A DNA stretch of 64,000 nt from NCBI RefSeq assembly GCF_036263595.1, contig NZ_DATAGQ010000110.1:3960-67959 (forward strand), read 5' to 3'. The notes below the pieces were generated by a model. That model saw only the letters and a program-made list of their open reading frames with translations. It did no database searches and was not told the DNA's origin. Positions within the stretch are counted from its first letter, which is position 1. Each line of letters starts with the position of its first letter. Origin of the DNA: Geminicoccus sp036263595. Its GTDB lineage: Bacteria; Pseudomonadota; Alphaproteobacteria; Geminicoccales; Geminicoccaceae. This document shows positions 52,416-60,467 of the stretch, one piece after another. The position numbers and the translations under genes were made by a program.

Positions 52416-52450
52416 GAACAGCGCACGGCCACGAGGACCGTGCGCTGTTC
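52416..52450. terminator. bidirectional stem-loop between convergent genes
   Basis: A perfect 13-bp stem, GAACAGCGCACGG with its complement, around a nine-base loop lies between the cupin and the secreted-protein gene. T tracts are absent but the stem is strong enough to act on both sides. Confidence 0.6.
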
Positions 52451-52504
52451 GCCAGCTTGCCTGGCTGGTCCGTTTGTGGCCGACCGGGCCGGCGGATCCG
52501 GCGG

Positions 52505-53064
52505 CTAGAGCCCCAGGCCCCGCAGGATCTGGTTGATCCGGTTCACCACGCCCAGGAGATTCTGGAGCAGGCCGGGACCGTTCAGCAGGTTCGCCAGCCC
52601 GCAGAGCAGGTCGCCCAGGAGCCCGCCGCCAGGCACGGCCTCGATGTCGAGGTTGATCGGGCTCAGGTCGATCACCAGGCCCAGCAGGTCGAGGTGGATC
52701 GCCCCGATATCGAGATCGAGGATGGAACATACGGCCTGGGCCGAGACGGCGTCCCCGGCGGCCCCTTGGGTCAACGTCGCGGGCGCGCTGAACTGCTGCG
52801 GTTTGGCACCCGCGATGGCGCCGCTCACCGGCGTGATCACGCCGCTCACCGAAAGGCCGCGAGTCTTCGGATCGACCTTGAGCGACTGGATCAGGACATC
52901 CGCCGTGACATCGCCGCTGGCAGAGACGCTCCTGAATGTGCCGGTCGCGCCCTTGAGCAGGAGCCCACCTTTGGGTCGTGCCTGTGCTGTGTCGGCACCC
53001 ACCATCGACAGAAGTCCACTGGCGGCAGCCAAGGTCCCGATGAAAGTACAGTACGGCGTTCCAT
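52505..53064 (-). pseudogene. secreted protein of unknown function with a probable frameshift in its signal peptide
   Basis: The long frame encodes FIGTLAAASGLLSMVGADTAQA (signal peptide), a beta-rich region and the repeat-like tail DLDIGAIHLDLLGLVIDLSPINLDIEAVPGGGLLGDLLCGLANLL, a pattern I have seen in secreted hypotheticals. It lacks a good start: the only candidates are non-ATG codons. An AGGAGG seven bases before ATG 53064 lies in the wrong frame and encodes MERRTVL, a natural signal-peptide start. One added T near 53043–53045 joins them. Either the gene is frameshifted or a base is missing. Confidence 0.6.
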
Positions 53065-53441
53065 GAATTAGCCTCCTGAGTGACGGTCGGCCCGTCTTCT
53101 TCAGATTAGTTGCATCTCGCAAACAGGCCCGCGCGCAGCTCAGTTCCTGCAACTATGGTCTGTGTATCATTTTGCATGACCAGTTCATTTATTATTAATG
53201 GACCTGAGCGAGCAGCTAACATTTACTTTTCTACATGACTTAATGTTGACTGTTCGGATAACTTCTCATTCGCTGCGGCTCCAGGGCATCTTCGATGGCG
53301 GTCAAGGCGTCGACCTCGTCACACCGAGCCGTACGACAAAGGGCCGAAGGCATGTCGTCAAAGGGTGGGGCTGGTCTGGCCGCGTTTGGTCGGGGTGATG
53401 AGATCCACCGTGCTGACGAACGCGCCCCAGCCTGACCGTGA
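53065..53441. other. intergenic region, AT-rich, no gene supported
   Basis: About 375 bases between the divergent secreted-protein gene and the end of the DUF1127 gene. An AT-rich block around 53160–53260 could hold promoters. An 8-bp stem CCAGCCTG/CAGGCTGG at 53427–53450 overlaps the DUF1127 stop. Confidence 0.45.
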
Positions 53442-53678
53442 TCAGGCTGGATCGCGTCCGCTCCACGCCATGCGCTCGATGTCGTTTCGGGTCAGGCCAA
53501 GATCGCGGAGCAGGTGATCGTCGAGAGCTGCGAGTTCCCGGATCGCGCGCTGCGCCCGGTACATGCGCCGGATCGAGGTCACCAAGCGCGCCAAGCCCGC
53601 CCATGGGTGCACAAGCTGGACTGGCTCCTCGGCAACCTGCCTGGCATCGAAGAGGCGCAGCGCAGCAAGAGCCGTCAT
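53442..53678 (-). CDS. DUF1127 (YjiS-like) small protein
   Basis: 78 residues from ATG 53678, which overlaps the upstream cupin stop as ATGA. The DUF1127 core RRMYRAQRAIRELAALDDHLLRDLGLTRNDIERM is clear. Such arginine-rich proteins bind RNA and influence phosphate, polyamine and RNA turnover in alphaproteobacteria. ATG 53684 is an alternative start. Confidence 0.9.
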   Translation of the reverse strand: MTALAALRLFDARQVAEEPVQLVHPWAGLARLVTSIRRMYRAQRAIRELAALDDHLLRDLGLTRNDIERMAWSGRDPA

Positions 53679-54166
53679 GACCATGCCCTTTGCGTCCCAT
53701 CCGGGCCGGCGGACATCGGGGGGCCCAGCACGACCGTGCCGTAGGAGGCAGCCAAGGCGGCTATCCCCTCTGGGGCGAGCCCGTTCAGTCGGGTGAACAA
53801 CTCCTCGATGCCGCCCGGCGCGAAGGTGGCGATCATGCGGCTGGGCGTCGTCGTGCGGTTGATCCAGGCATGCGGCGTGCCCGCCGGGATGAGGACGAGG
53901 TCGCCGGGTGACGTCTCGAGGATCTGGTCACCGAGCCGGAACGTCGGGTGGCCTGCCACGATGTAGAAGGTCTCCTCCTCGACATGGGTATGCAGCGGGG
54001 CGGCACAGCCGGGGGCCGCGACGGACTCGATCACGGAGAAGCGGCCTTGCACCTGCGTGCCGCGGACGCGGACAGCCGTGCGCTCGCCGGGAATGCCGTC
54101 AAACCACTGGACGTCGTCGCTTCCCGTGACGCCGGGTTCCTGGGCTGCGGATGGCAAGATGGACAT
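53675..54166 (-). CDS. cupin domain protein
   Basis: 163 residues from ATG 54166. The cupin motif is PLHTHVEEETFYIVAGHPTFRLGDQILETSPGDLVLIPAGTPHAWINRT, with histidine and glutamate metal ligands. The frame extends upstream to 54430 without conserved sequence. It is translationally coupled to the DUF1127 gene and divergent from a LysR regulator that probably controls it. Confidence 0.9.
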   Translation of the reverse strand: MSILPSAAQEPGVTGSDDVQWFDGIPGERTAVRVRGTQVQGRFSVIESVAAPGCAAPLHTHVEEETFYIVAGHPTFRLGDQILETSPGDLVLIPAGTPHAWINRTTTPSRMIATFAPGGIEELFTRLNGLAPEGIAALAASYGTVVLGPPMSAGPDGTQRAWS

Positions 54167-54265
54167 GGGTTGTGCTCCGTTGGATGGCGCAGCCTTATGA
54201 ACGTTTCCCGATATTTGATCATCACGCCTTATGTAGATGCAGACATTCTTGTATGTTGATGATCC

Positions 54266-55153
54266 ATGGATACCCTGGTGAGCCTGCGCGTCTTCCGGAC
54301 CGTCGCCGAGCTGAGAAGCTTCACGGCCGCCGCAAAGCGCCTGGGCCTCTCGCCCGCCATGGTCAGCAAGCACGTCATGCACCTGGAGCGGCGGCTCGCC
54401 ACGCGCCTGCTCAACCGGACCAGCCGGCACGTCAGCCTCACCGAAGCCGGCCTGCTCTACCTCGACCAGGCGCGGCAGATGCTGGATGGGCTCGACGAAG
54501 TCGAAGCCGCTGTCAGCAGGACGACGGTAACACCGCGTGGCACCTTGCGGCTGAGCGCGCCGGTGTGGATCGCCGATCCGGTCTTTGCCGGCCTGCTGGC
54601 GGACTACCGCGCCCGCTATCCGGAGGTGCGGCTCGACGTCGACCTGAGCGGCCGCATGGTCAACCTTGTCGAGGAGGGCATCGACCTGGCGCTTCGCGCG
54701 ACGGCGTCACCCGATCCCGGCCTGATCGCGCGCCGGCTTGCCGACATCACCTTCCGTCTCGTCGCCGCACCCAGCCACCTCGACCGGACCGGTCGTCCCA
54801 AGGCCGTCGCCGACCTGGACGGGCGCGCCCTGCTCTCCAACAGCCTGCACTGGCCGGACGGCAGCGTGACCTTGGACGGCCTCGACGGGCACCGGACCGT
54901 GCGGTTCGACCCGGTGCTGCTGAGCGTCAACGAAACCCTGCTGCACCTCGCCGCGCTGGAGGGCATGGGCCTCGCCTTCCTGCCCGAGTGGATGATCCGG
55001 CAGGACCTCGCCGAGGGGCGCCTGGAATCGGTGCTCCATGGGGCCTTGGCGTTGCATGGCTGCCTGTTCGGCGTCTACTCGAGCCGAAAATATCTCTCCG
55101 CCAAGGTCAGGACCTTCCTGGACTTCCTCGCGCACGACCACCGGCTGCGCTAG
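54266..55153 (+). CDS. LysR family regulator
   Basis: 295 residues. An N-terminal winged helix (LVSLRVFRTVAELRSFTAAAKRLGLSPAMVSKHVMHLERRLATRLLNRTSRHVSLTEAG) of the CrgA/DmlR-like group is followed by the effector domain (APVWIADPVFAGLLADYRARYPEVRLDV). It is divergent from the cupin gene across 99 bases containing the dyad-like ACATTCTTGTATGT, typical of a LysR site. Confidence 0.93.
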   Translation: MDTLVSLRVFRTVAELRSFTAAAKRLGLSPAMVSKHVMHLERRLATRLLNRTSRHVSLTEAGLLYLDQARQMLDGLDEVEAAVSRTTVTPRGTLRLSAPVWIADPVFAGLLADYRARYPEVRLDVDLSGRMVNLVEEGIDLALRATASPDPGLIARRLADITFRLVAAPSHLDRTGRPKAVADLDGRALLSNSLHWPDGSVTLDGLDGHRTVRFDPVLLSVNETLLHLAALEGMGLAFLPEWMIRQDLAEGRLESVLHGALALHGCLFGVYSSRKYLSAKVRTFLDFLAHDHRLR

Positions 55154-55929
55154 CAGGCCGGATCACCCCGCCGGCCGGCATCTGGCGACATGGCCTGGGC
55201 ACCAGTCCATTCGGCTCGCCATGGGCATAGGCGGGCTTGCCGGACACGCGATGTCCATCACCATCGGTTGATGCACCCGCAGCCGATCGGGCCGTCGTCC
55301 CCTGCGCCCACACGTCGCCGCCCTCGTCGATGGAAGGAGGGCGAACCTTTCCTGGCCTGGCAGCGCATCGATTCCCATCAACCCGGCCAGGAACGAGCAG
55401 GCACGGCAAGAGCGGCGCGACGGCGCTCTGCCGGCAAGCTCGATGCAGCGCGCCGCCGACCTGGCGACGATCGCCCGATGGCACGCTCGCTTCACCCCGT
55501 CGATCGCGGCGAACCACGCGCTGTCTGCCGCCGCCCGGCCCCAGCCGATCGAGCGCCACAGGGCTTTGCCGCCAGCCGTCCAGCGAACCATCATGGTCTG
55601 CAGCGCACATCACCCTCCAGATCGCGAGGTGACGTTCATGCGTTTGCACAAAAGCCGATAGCTGTCGCCGAGCGTGGTACCACGCTCGCCATCGAGGCCT
55701 TGAACCGCATCCAGGGGACGTGGAAGGTACCGCTTTGCGAGTGGATCCTGTCAGCTTTGCTGGTCGTCACTCCGTGGGATCGGGCTTTGCCCGATGGCCA
55801 AGGGGCGAGGCCGCGGTCCTGTTCGGCGAGCGCGTCACCGAAGGCCATGACCAAATCATGGCAACCGCCCGCCATACATGGAATGCCCGCCAGTCCCGGC
55901 CAGCGTCCCGGTTCGATGAAAGCGGGACC
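55154..55929. other. intergenic region with a 20-bp palindrome, no gene supported
   Basis: About 775 bases downstream of the LysR gene, convergent to padC. Long frames on the minus strand lack plausible starts and families. CGAGCGTGGTACCACGCTCG at 55669–55688 is a perfect palindrome without a T tract; it could be a binding site or a short terminator stem. Confidence 0.45.
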
Positions 55930-56448
55930 TCAGTTGCGTCTCGCCGCATAGCCAGCCGGCAGTTCCTCGGGCCCGCACGCGATCACCGTCTCGTCGTCGC
56001 GGGCACGATCCTCCACGAAGGTGATCTCGGCGAACGTATCGACCAGCTCGATCGGATAGGTCGGCCCGGCATCGCGGTAGGCGAGCATCCGGTCGATCTG
56101 CGGGTTCTGGAAGCCGACGATCTTCTGCGGCGCCTCTACCACCCAACGAGGGAAGAAGATGGTCCCGTGAAGGCGCCGCTCGACGAGATTGACAGCAACG
56201 CTGACACCGGTCCCGGTCGGCTCGACCCAGGAGGCCCTGAAGACGTTGTCGGCCAGCCTGACGATATGCGCTTCCTGGTTCTTCACCCAGCGGCCGCCGA
56301 CGATGCCGCTATGCACGCGGTACTCCAGATGGCGCTCGTTCTTGATGTAGGTCTCGTACTGCCAGCCATTGTCGTAGGTGTAGATGTAGTGCTTGCCGAC
56401 AAAGGCGGCGATCTCGGCTGGTCGGGTGGACGCGAAGGGGTCGGACAT
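55930..56448 (-). CDS. padC: phenolic acid decarboxylase
   Basis: 172-residue cofactor-free enzyme that decarboxylates ferulic, coumaric and caffeic acids to vinyl phenols. Signature segments are VGKHYIYTYDNGWQYETYIKN, VHSGIVGGRWVKNQEAHIVRL, VEPTGTGVSVAVNL, GTIFFPRWV and YRDAGPTYPIE. The active-site tyrosines and glutamate of the lipocalin-like barrel are present. ATG 56448 has GGAG six bases upstream. No PadR regulator lies nearby; the LysR gene further left is a candidate. Confidence 0.93.
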   Translation of the reverse strand: MSDPFASTRPAEIAAFVGKHYIYTYDNGWQYETYIKNERHLEYRVHSGIVGGRWVKNQEAHIVRLADNVFRASWVEPTGTGVSVAVNLVERRLHGTIFFPRWVVEAPQKIVGFQNPQIDRMLAYRDAGPTYPIELVDTFAEITFVEDRARDDETVIACGPEELPAGYAARRN

Positions 56449-56465
56449 GCTGGTCTCCATCGTGA

Positions 56466-56674
56466 GGAACGTCGGGGGACACGGCCCGCTTCGTCGATGC
56501 GCCCGACAGTGTCGGCAGCTTCACCGCCACCTACGACCTGCCAACGACGCTCGCCCAGGTCCGCCTCAACCTGGGGTCGACCGCAACCAGGCAGCTGCAG
56601 CTCGAGTACCAGGGCCAACTCGGTGGCGACTTCCAAGAGCACGCCGGCTTGCTTAGGGTCAATCGGCTGGGCTG
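56466..56674 (+). pseudogene. C-terminal remnant of an autotransporter barrel
   Basis: A short frame, too small for most gene callers, encodes ARFVDAPDSVGSFTATYDLPTTLAQVRLNLGSTATRQLQLEYQGQLGGDFQEHAGLLRVNRLG and a stop. The alternating hydrophobic strands and the LxYxGQLGxxxxxHA pattern fit the last two strands of an autotransporter outer-membrane barrel. There is no start or passenger domain. It appears to be the tail of a gene lost by rearrangement next to padC. Confidence 0.45.
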
Positions 56675-56751
56675 AGGGCGGCGCGCGCTTCGGCGGGTAG
56701 CGGCGGCGCGTGGCTGCAGCCAGCCCTGCCCACCGTCACGGAAGCCTGCCG

Positions 56752-57234
56752 ATGAACATCTCCTTCGTCCATTCCAGCGTGTTCGAGCCACCCATCAAGG
56801 TGCCAGCCATCGGGCTCGACCTGTTCGTCCGCCTGCCACCTGCCGCAAGCGACGGCGAGTTCTGCTTCATCGAGACGATCAACGCGCCGGGTGCCGGCCC
56901 ACCCTTGCATCGGCATCGGGAAGCGGAGATCTTCCGCGTGATCGAGGGGCGCTATCTCTATCAGGTGGGCGAGCGACGCTTCTTCGCCGAGGCGGGGGAC
57001 GTGGTCAGCATCCCGGGCGGCGTTGCCCATGGCTTCGTCAACATCACGAAGGCTCCGGCCCGTCAGTATATCCTCATCGCGCCAGCCCTGGATGCCAGGG
57101 CGTTCTTCACGGAGCTGGCCGCCGTGATGCGGGACGGCCTGCCGGATCGCATGGCCCTGAATGCCTTCGGCGCCAAGTGGGGCGTCGAGTTCCTGGGACC
57201 GCCCCTCAGCCTGCACGACATGCCTGCCGGCTGA
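56752..57234 (+). CDS. cupin domain protein
   Basis: 160 residues from ATG 56752. The cupin core is INAPGAGPPLHRHREAEIFRVIEGRYLYQVGERRFFAEAGDVVSIPGGVAHGFVNITK, with HRHREAE and H ligands. The third cupin of this stretch; proteins like this include quercetinase-like dioxygenases and sugar isomerases. It precedes the Nif11-type gene by 95 bases on the same strand. Confidence 0.88.
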   Translation: MNISFVHSSVFEPPIKVPAIGLDLFVRLPPAASDGEFCFIETINAPGAGPPLHRHREAEIFRVIEGRYLYQVGERRFFAEAGDVVSIPGGVAHGFVNITKAPARQYILIAPALDARAFFTELAAVMRDGLPDRMALNAFGAKWGVEFLGPPLSLHDMPAG

Positions 57235-57329
57235 TGCGTTCCATCTGGAGGCAAGGCAGGATGGACCGATTGACGGCCTGTCCTTGCTGGGGCAGCGTCG
57301 TTCATGTGCCATTACATGGGAGGATTGAA

Positions 57330-57710
57330 ATGAGCCAGGCAGATGTCGAGCGCTTCACGCGCGACCTTCAGAGCAACGAGCAGTTGCGCAACGAGATCAA
57401 GAACAGCGCTTCCGGTCTCGCATCAATCGTCGATATCGCCAGGCGCCATGGCTATGACGTCAACGTGGATGAGGTGAAGGCGCATCTGCGCAGCCAGGCG
57501 AACCAGGACTTGAGCGACGAGCAGTTGGAAGCCCTGGCCGGTGGTGCGGGTGATCCAGCGTCTGCGGTCGCCAGTGACCAGGATAGCATCGGGATTGGCG
57601 GCACCTTGCGCCTCGCCATGCAGGGCCTCCTTTGCGCCCATCATGCCCGCCACCGCACGAAATCCCGACAGTCCCTCGTCGGCTTCCTCGCCAGCCCGGC
57701 CGATGGCGCC
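57330..57710 (+). CDS. Nif11-type RiPP precursor peptide, 3' end unresolved
   Basis: From ATG 57330 (GGGAGGA upstream): MSQADVERFTRDLQSNEQLRNE is the start of a Nif11 leader. DLSDEQLEALAGG ends it at a double-glycine cleavage site about residue 72. The following core (AGDPASAVASDQDSIGIGGT) has no stop: the frame stays open to 58562, mostly antisense to the hydrolase gene, so the true end is uncertain and a frameshift is likely. The end given is the hydrolase stop, not a codon. No modifying enzyme or peptidase-containing exporter is within the window. Confidence 0.65.
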
Positions 57711-58517
57711 CTACGGCCTCCCCTCGACCAGTTCGACATACCGTTCGGCCGACCGAGCGACGATCGCCGGCCCATCCTGCAACACCTCCTGCCCCAAGAA
57801 CGCCCCATAGATCCGCTCGTACGACCATGGCGCGAGCCGTGCCGCAACCCGGCGCACCTCGCCGGCCGCCAGCGGCATCATGTTCGGATAGCTCCACATG
57901 AACGACACGCGCCTTGCCCCAGGCGTGACCTGCACGATGTCGCCGGCCAGCAGGACGCCCTGGCCGTCGGCGGCACCTGCCCAGTGCAGCACGGTCCCGC
58001 CCGCAAAATGCCCACCGGCTCGGATCAGGGTTGTCCCGGGTGCAATCTCCAGCGTGTCGCCCGCCCAGGGCCGGATCGACGGCGACGGGCGCATGATCCA
58101 GGCACGGTCGGCCTCGTGCAGGTAGACAGGAGCCCCGAAGGCGGCGGCCCAGTCCTGCATGGTCGTGTAGTAGTGCGGATGGGAGATCGCGATGGCTTGG
58201 AGGCCACCCATCGCCTGGACCAGGGCCTCCGTCGCCGGATCGAGCAGGGCGATGCAATCCCAGAGGATGTTGCCCTGTGGCGTCACGAGCAGGAAGGCCC
58301 GCTGGTTGATGGCGAAGGCCGGCACGGTCTGCAGGCTGAACAGGCCCTGCTCGTGACGGCGCCATGCGTTGCGATGCGCCTGGGCCAGGGCGTCCCGGCT
58401 GATCCAGGACTGGCCGGACGCCGGCACGTACTGTCGCTCGTCCTGGCAGATCGGGCAGGCCTCGGGCGGCGAGGACGCCTCATACGAGGTGCCGCAGGCG
58501 GTGCAAAGCAAGACCAT
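57711..58517 (-). CDS. metallo-beta-lactamase-fold hydrolase with zinc ribbon
   Basis: 268 residues from ATG 58517. The N-terminal CTACGTSYEASSPPEACPICQ supplies four cysteines of a zinc ribbon. The MBL domain has SHPHYYTTMQDWAAAFG in place of the canonical HxHxDH and later GGHFAGGTVLHW and GDIVQV. The replacement of the usual motif suggests altered metal binding. Function unknown. It is convergent with the Nif11-type gene. Confidence 0.85.
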   Translation of the reverse strand: MVLLCTACGTSYEASSPPEACPICQDERQYVPASGQSWISRDALAQAHRNAWRRHEQGLFSLQTVPAFAINQRAFLLVTPQGNILWDCIALLDPATEALVQAMGGLQAIAISHPHYYTTMQDWAAAFGAPVYLHEADRAWIMRPSPSIRPWAGDTLEIAPGTTLIRAGGHFAGGTVLHWAGAADGQGVLLAGDIVQVTPGARRVSFMWSYPNMMPLAAGEVRRVAARLAPWSYERIYGAFLGQEVLQDGPAIVARSAERYVELVEGRP

Positions 58518-58649
58518 GTCCGAGCGCTCCCATGTCATGGCCGGTCTCGCCGCCACGCTTGAGGAAACTAGCGGCGGCGTCCAGTCACCGCATGGCCTTC
58601 ACCGTCCCGACGATCGTGCCGGGCACCCGGGATCAGCCATCCGCGGCGT

Positions 58650-59435
58650 TCAGTGCAGGATCTGCTGCAGGAAGGCTCGCGCCCGCTCGGCCTGCGGGTT
58701 GGAGAAGAAGGCCTGGGGCGTCGCCTGTTCGACGATCTTGCCCCGGTCCATGAAGATGACGCGATCGGCGACCTGCCGGGCGAAGCCCATCTCATGGGTC
58801 ACCACCGCCATCGTCATGCCCTCCCCAGCCAGCTGGACCATGGTATCCAGCACTTCCTTGACCATCTCCGGGTCGAGCGAGGAGGTCGGCTCGTCGAACA
58901 GCATGATGTCCGGCTCCATCGCGAGGGCCCGGGCGACGGCGACACGCTGCTGCTGGCCGCCGGAGAGCTGGGAAGCGAACTTGCCGGCCTGTTCGGGGAT
59001 ATGCACCTTGCGCAGGTAGTGCAGGGAGCGCTCGTCGGCGTCCTTGGCCGCCATGCCCTGGACTAGGCGAAGGGCGATCGAGCAGTTCTCCAGCACCGTC
59101 AGGTGCGGGAACAGGTTGAACTGCTGGAACACCATCCCCACCCGCCGACGTACCGCCTGGACCGTCTTCGACTCCCGCGTGAGCCTGATGCCGTCGACCA
59201 GGACCTCGCCTTCCTGGAAGCCCTCCAGGCCGTTGATCGAGCGGATCAGCGTGGACTTGCCCGATCCGGACGGCCCGCAGATGACCAGCCGCTCGCCCCG
59301 GCCGATCAAGAGGTCGATGCCGTCCAGCACCTTGAACGCGCCGAACCACTTGCCGAGCCCGCGGATCTCCACGGCGGGCGCCCCGGCCAAGGGCTGCGGC
59401 TCGCCGGCGTGGGGGTTCCGGTTCCGTCCGATCAT
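58650..59435 (-). CDS. amino-acid ABC transporter ATPase, GlnQ type
   Basis: 261 residues. Walker A GPSGSGKST, Q-loop FQQFNLFPHLTVLEN, signature LSGGQQQRVAVARALA, Walker B IMLFDEPTSSLDPE and switch VTHEM are all intact. ATG 59435 lies 25 bases after the permease stop; an in-frame GTG at 59471 would overlap it. Last gene of a binding protein–oxidase–permease–ATPase operon, and the only importer ATPase in the window. Confidence 0.93.
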   Translation of the reverse strand: MIGRNRNPHAGEPQPLAGAPAVEIRGLGKWFGAFKVLDGIDLLIGRGERLVICGPSGSGKSTLIRSINGLEGFQEGEVLVDGIRLTRESKTVQAVRRRVGMVFQQFNLFPHLTVLENCSIALRLVQGMAAKDADERSLHYLRKVHIPEQAGKFASQLSGGQQQRVAVARALAMEPDIMLFDEPTSSLDPEMVKEVLDTMVQLAGEGMTMAVVTHEMGFARQVADRVIFMDRGKIVEQATPQAFFSNPQAERARAFLQQILH

Positions 59436-59460
59436 GACGTCCACCTGGCGCCAGCGGGTT

Positions 59461-60435
59461 TCATCGTGCACTTGCCCGGTTGTAGTGGCGCTCGATCCGC
59501 GCCTGGACGAGTTCCAGGACGATGGAAAGGATCCAGTAGATCATCGAGGCGGTGATCATCATCTCGATGTGGCGGAACTCGGTCTGCCCCTGCGTGCGCG
59601 CCAGGTACATCAGTTCCCACACGCCGACGACCGAGACGAGCGAACTGTCCTTGAGCATCGCGATGAACTGGTTGCCGGTGGGGGGAATGATCACCCGCAT
59701 TGCCTGGGGCAGGATGATCCGCGTCATCGTGCTGGCGGGCTGCAAGCCCAGGGCGCGCGAGGCCTCCCACTGGCCCTTCGAAATGCTCTCGATGCCGGCC
59801 CGGAAGATCTCGGTCATGTACGCGCCGTAGCAGAGCGAGAGGGCCGCGATGCCGGCCGGAACGGCATCGATGACGTAACCGAGTTGCGGCAGGCCCAGGT
59901 AGATCATGTAGATCTGCATGAGCAGGGGCAGCCCCCGGAACAGCGAGGTGTAGAAATTCGCGATGCCGAGCGCGATTCCATTGGACGACAGCTTCGCGAT
60001 GGCACCCATCAACGCCAGGACCGAGGCGATGACGATCGAGACGGCCGAGATGTAGAGGGTCATCAGGAGGCCCTGCCTGAGCAGGAACCAGATCTTGCGG
60101 CGGATGAAGTCGAAGCTCAGGTCGAACGAATAGAAGAACAGAAGAATGAGCGCGGCCAGCTCCAGCCAGACGACATAGACCTGCCACCGCAGCGGCAAGC
60201 GCAGGACCACGCCGACATTGAAGCCGATGATCATGGTGATGGCAGCGGCGACGACGAAGTTTCCCAGAGCCGGCGACAGCGTTGCCAGGCCCAGCGACCC
60301 CAGGACCTCCTGCCCGACTTGGCTGGCGCCCACGTGCCAGTACTGAAGCACGACGAGAATGCCCAGAAGGGCCGGGACGAAGACGATCGGCCGCGTCAGC
60401 AGGGGAGGATAATCGACATTGTCTGCAAACTGCAT
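59461..60435 (-). CDS. amino-acid ABC transporter permease
   Basis: 324 residues; several helices precede the HisM/GlnP domain (about residues 120–310), with YGAYMTEIFRAGIESISKGQWEASRALGLQPASTMTRIILPQAMRVIIPPTGNQFIAMLKDSSLVSVVG, the family loop that contacts the ATPase. The extended N-terminal part with extra helices occurs in single-permease systems. Located between the oxidase and ATPase genes. Confidence 0.93.
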   Translation of the reverse strand: MQFADNVDYPPLLTRPIVFVPALLGILVVLQYWHVGASQVGQEVLGSLGLATLSPALGNFVVAAAITMIIGFNVGVVLRLPLRWQVYVVWLELAALILLFFYSFDLSFDFIRRKIWFLLRQGLLMTLYISAVSIVIASVLALMGAIAKLSSNGIALGIANFYTSLFRGLPLLMQIYMIYLGLPQLGYVIDAVPAGIAALSLCYGAYMTEIFRAGIESISKGQWEASRALGLQPASTMTRIILPQAMRVIIPPTGNQFIAMLKDSSLVSVVGVWELMYLARTQGQTEFRHIEMMITASMIYWILSIVLELVQARIERHYNRASAR

Positions 60436-60467
60436 GTGCCGTTTCCGTTAGCGAATGCGGTGCCGCG

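Noticed and set aside
55163..55594. A 143-codon minus-strand frame between lysR and padC.
   Set aside because: No ribosome binding site at sensible spacing, no domain, and high Arg/Pro content typical of random GC-rich frames.
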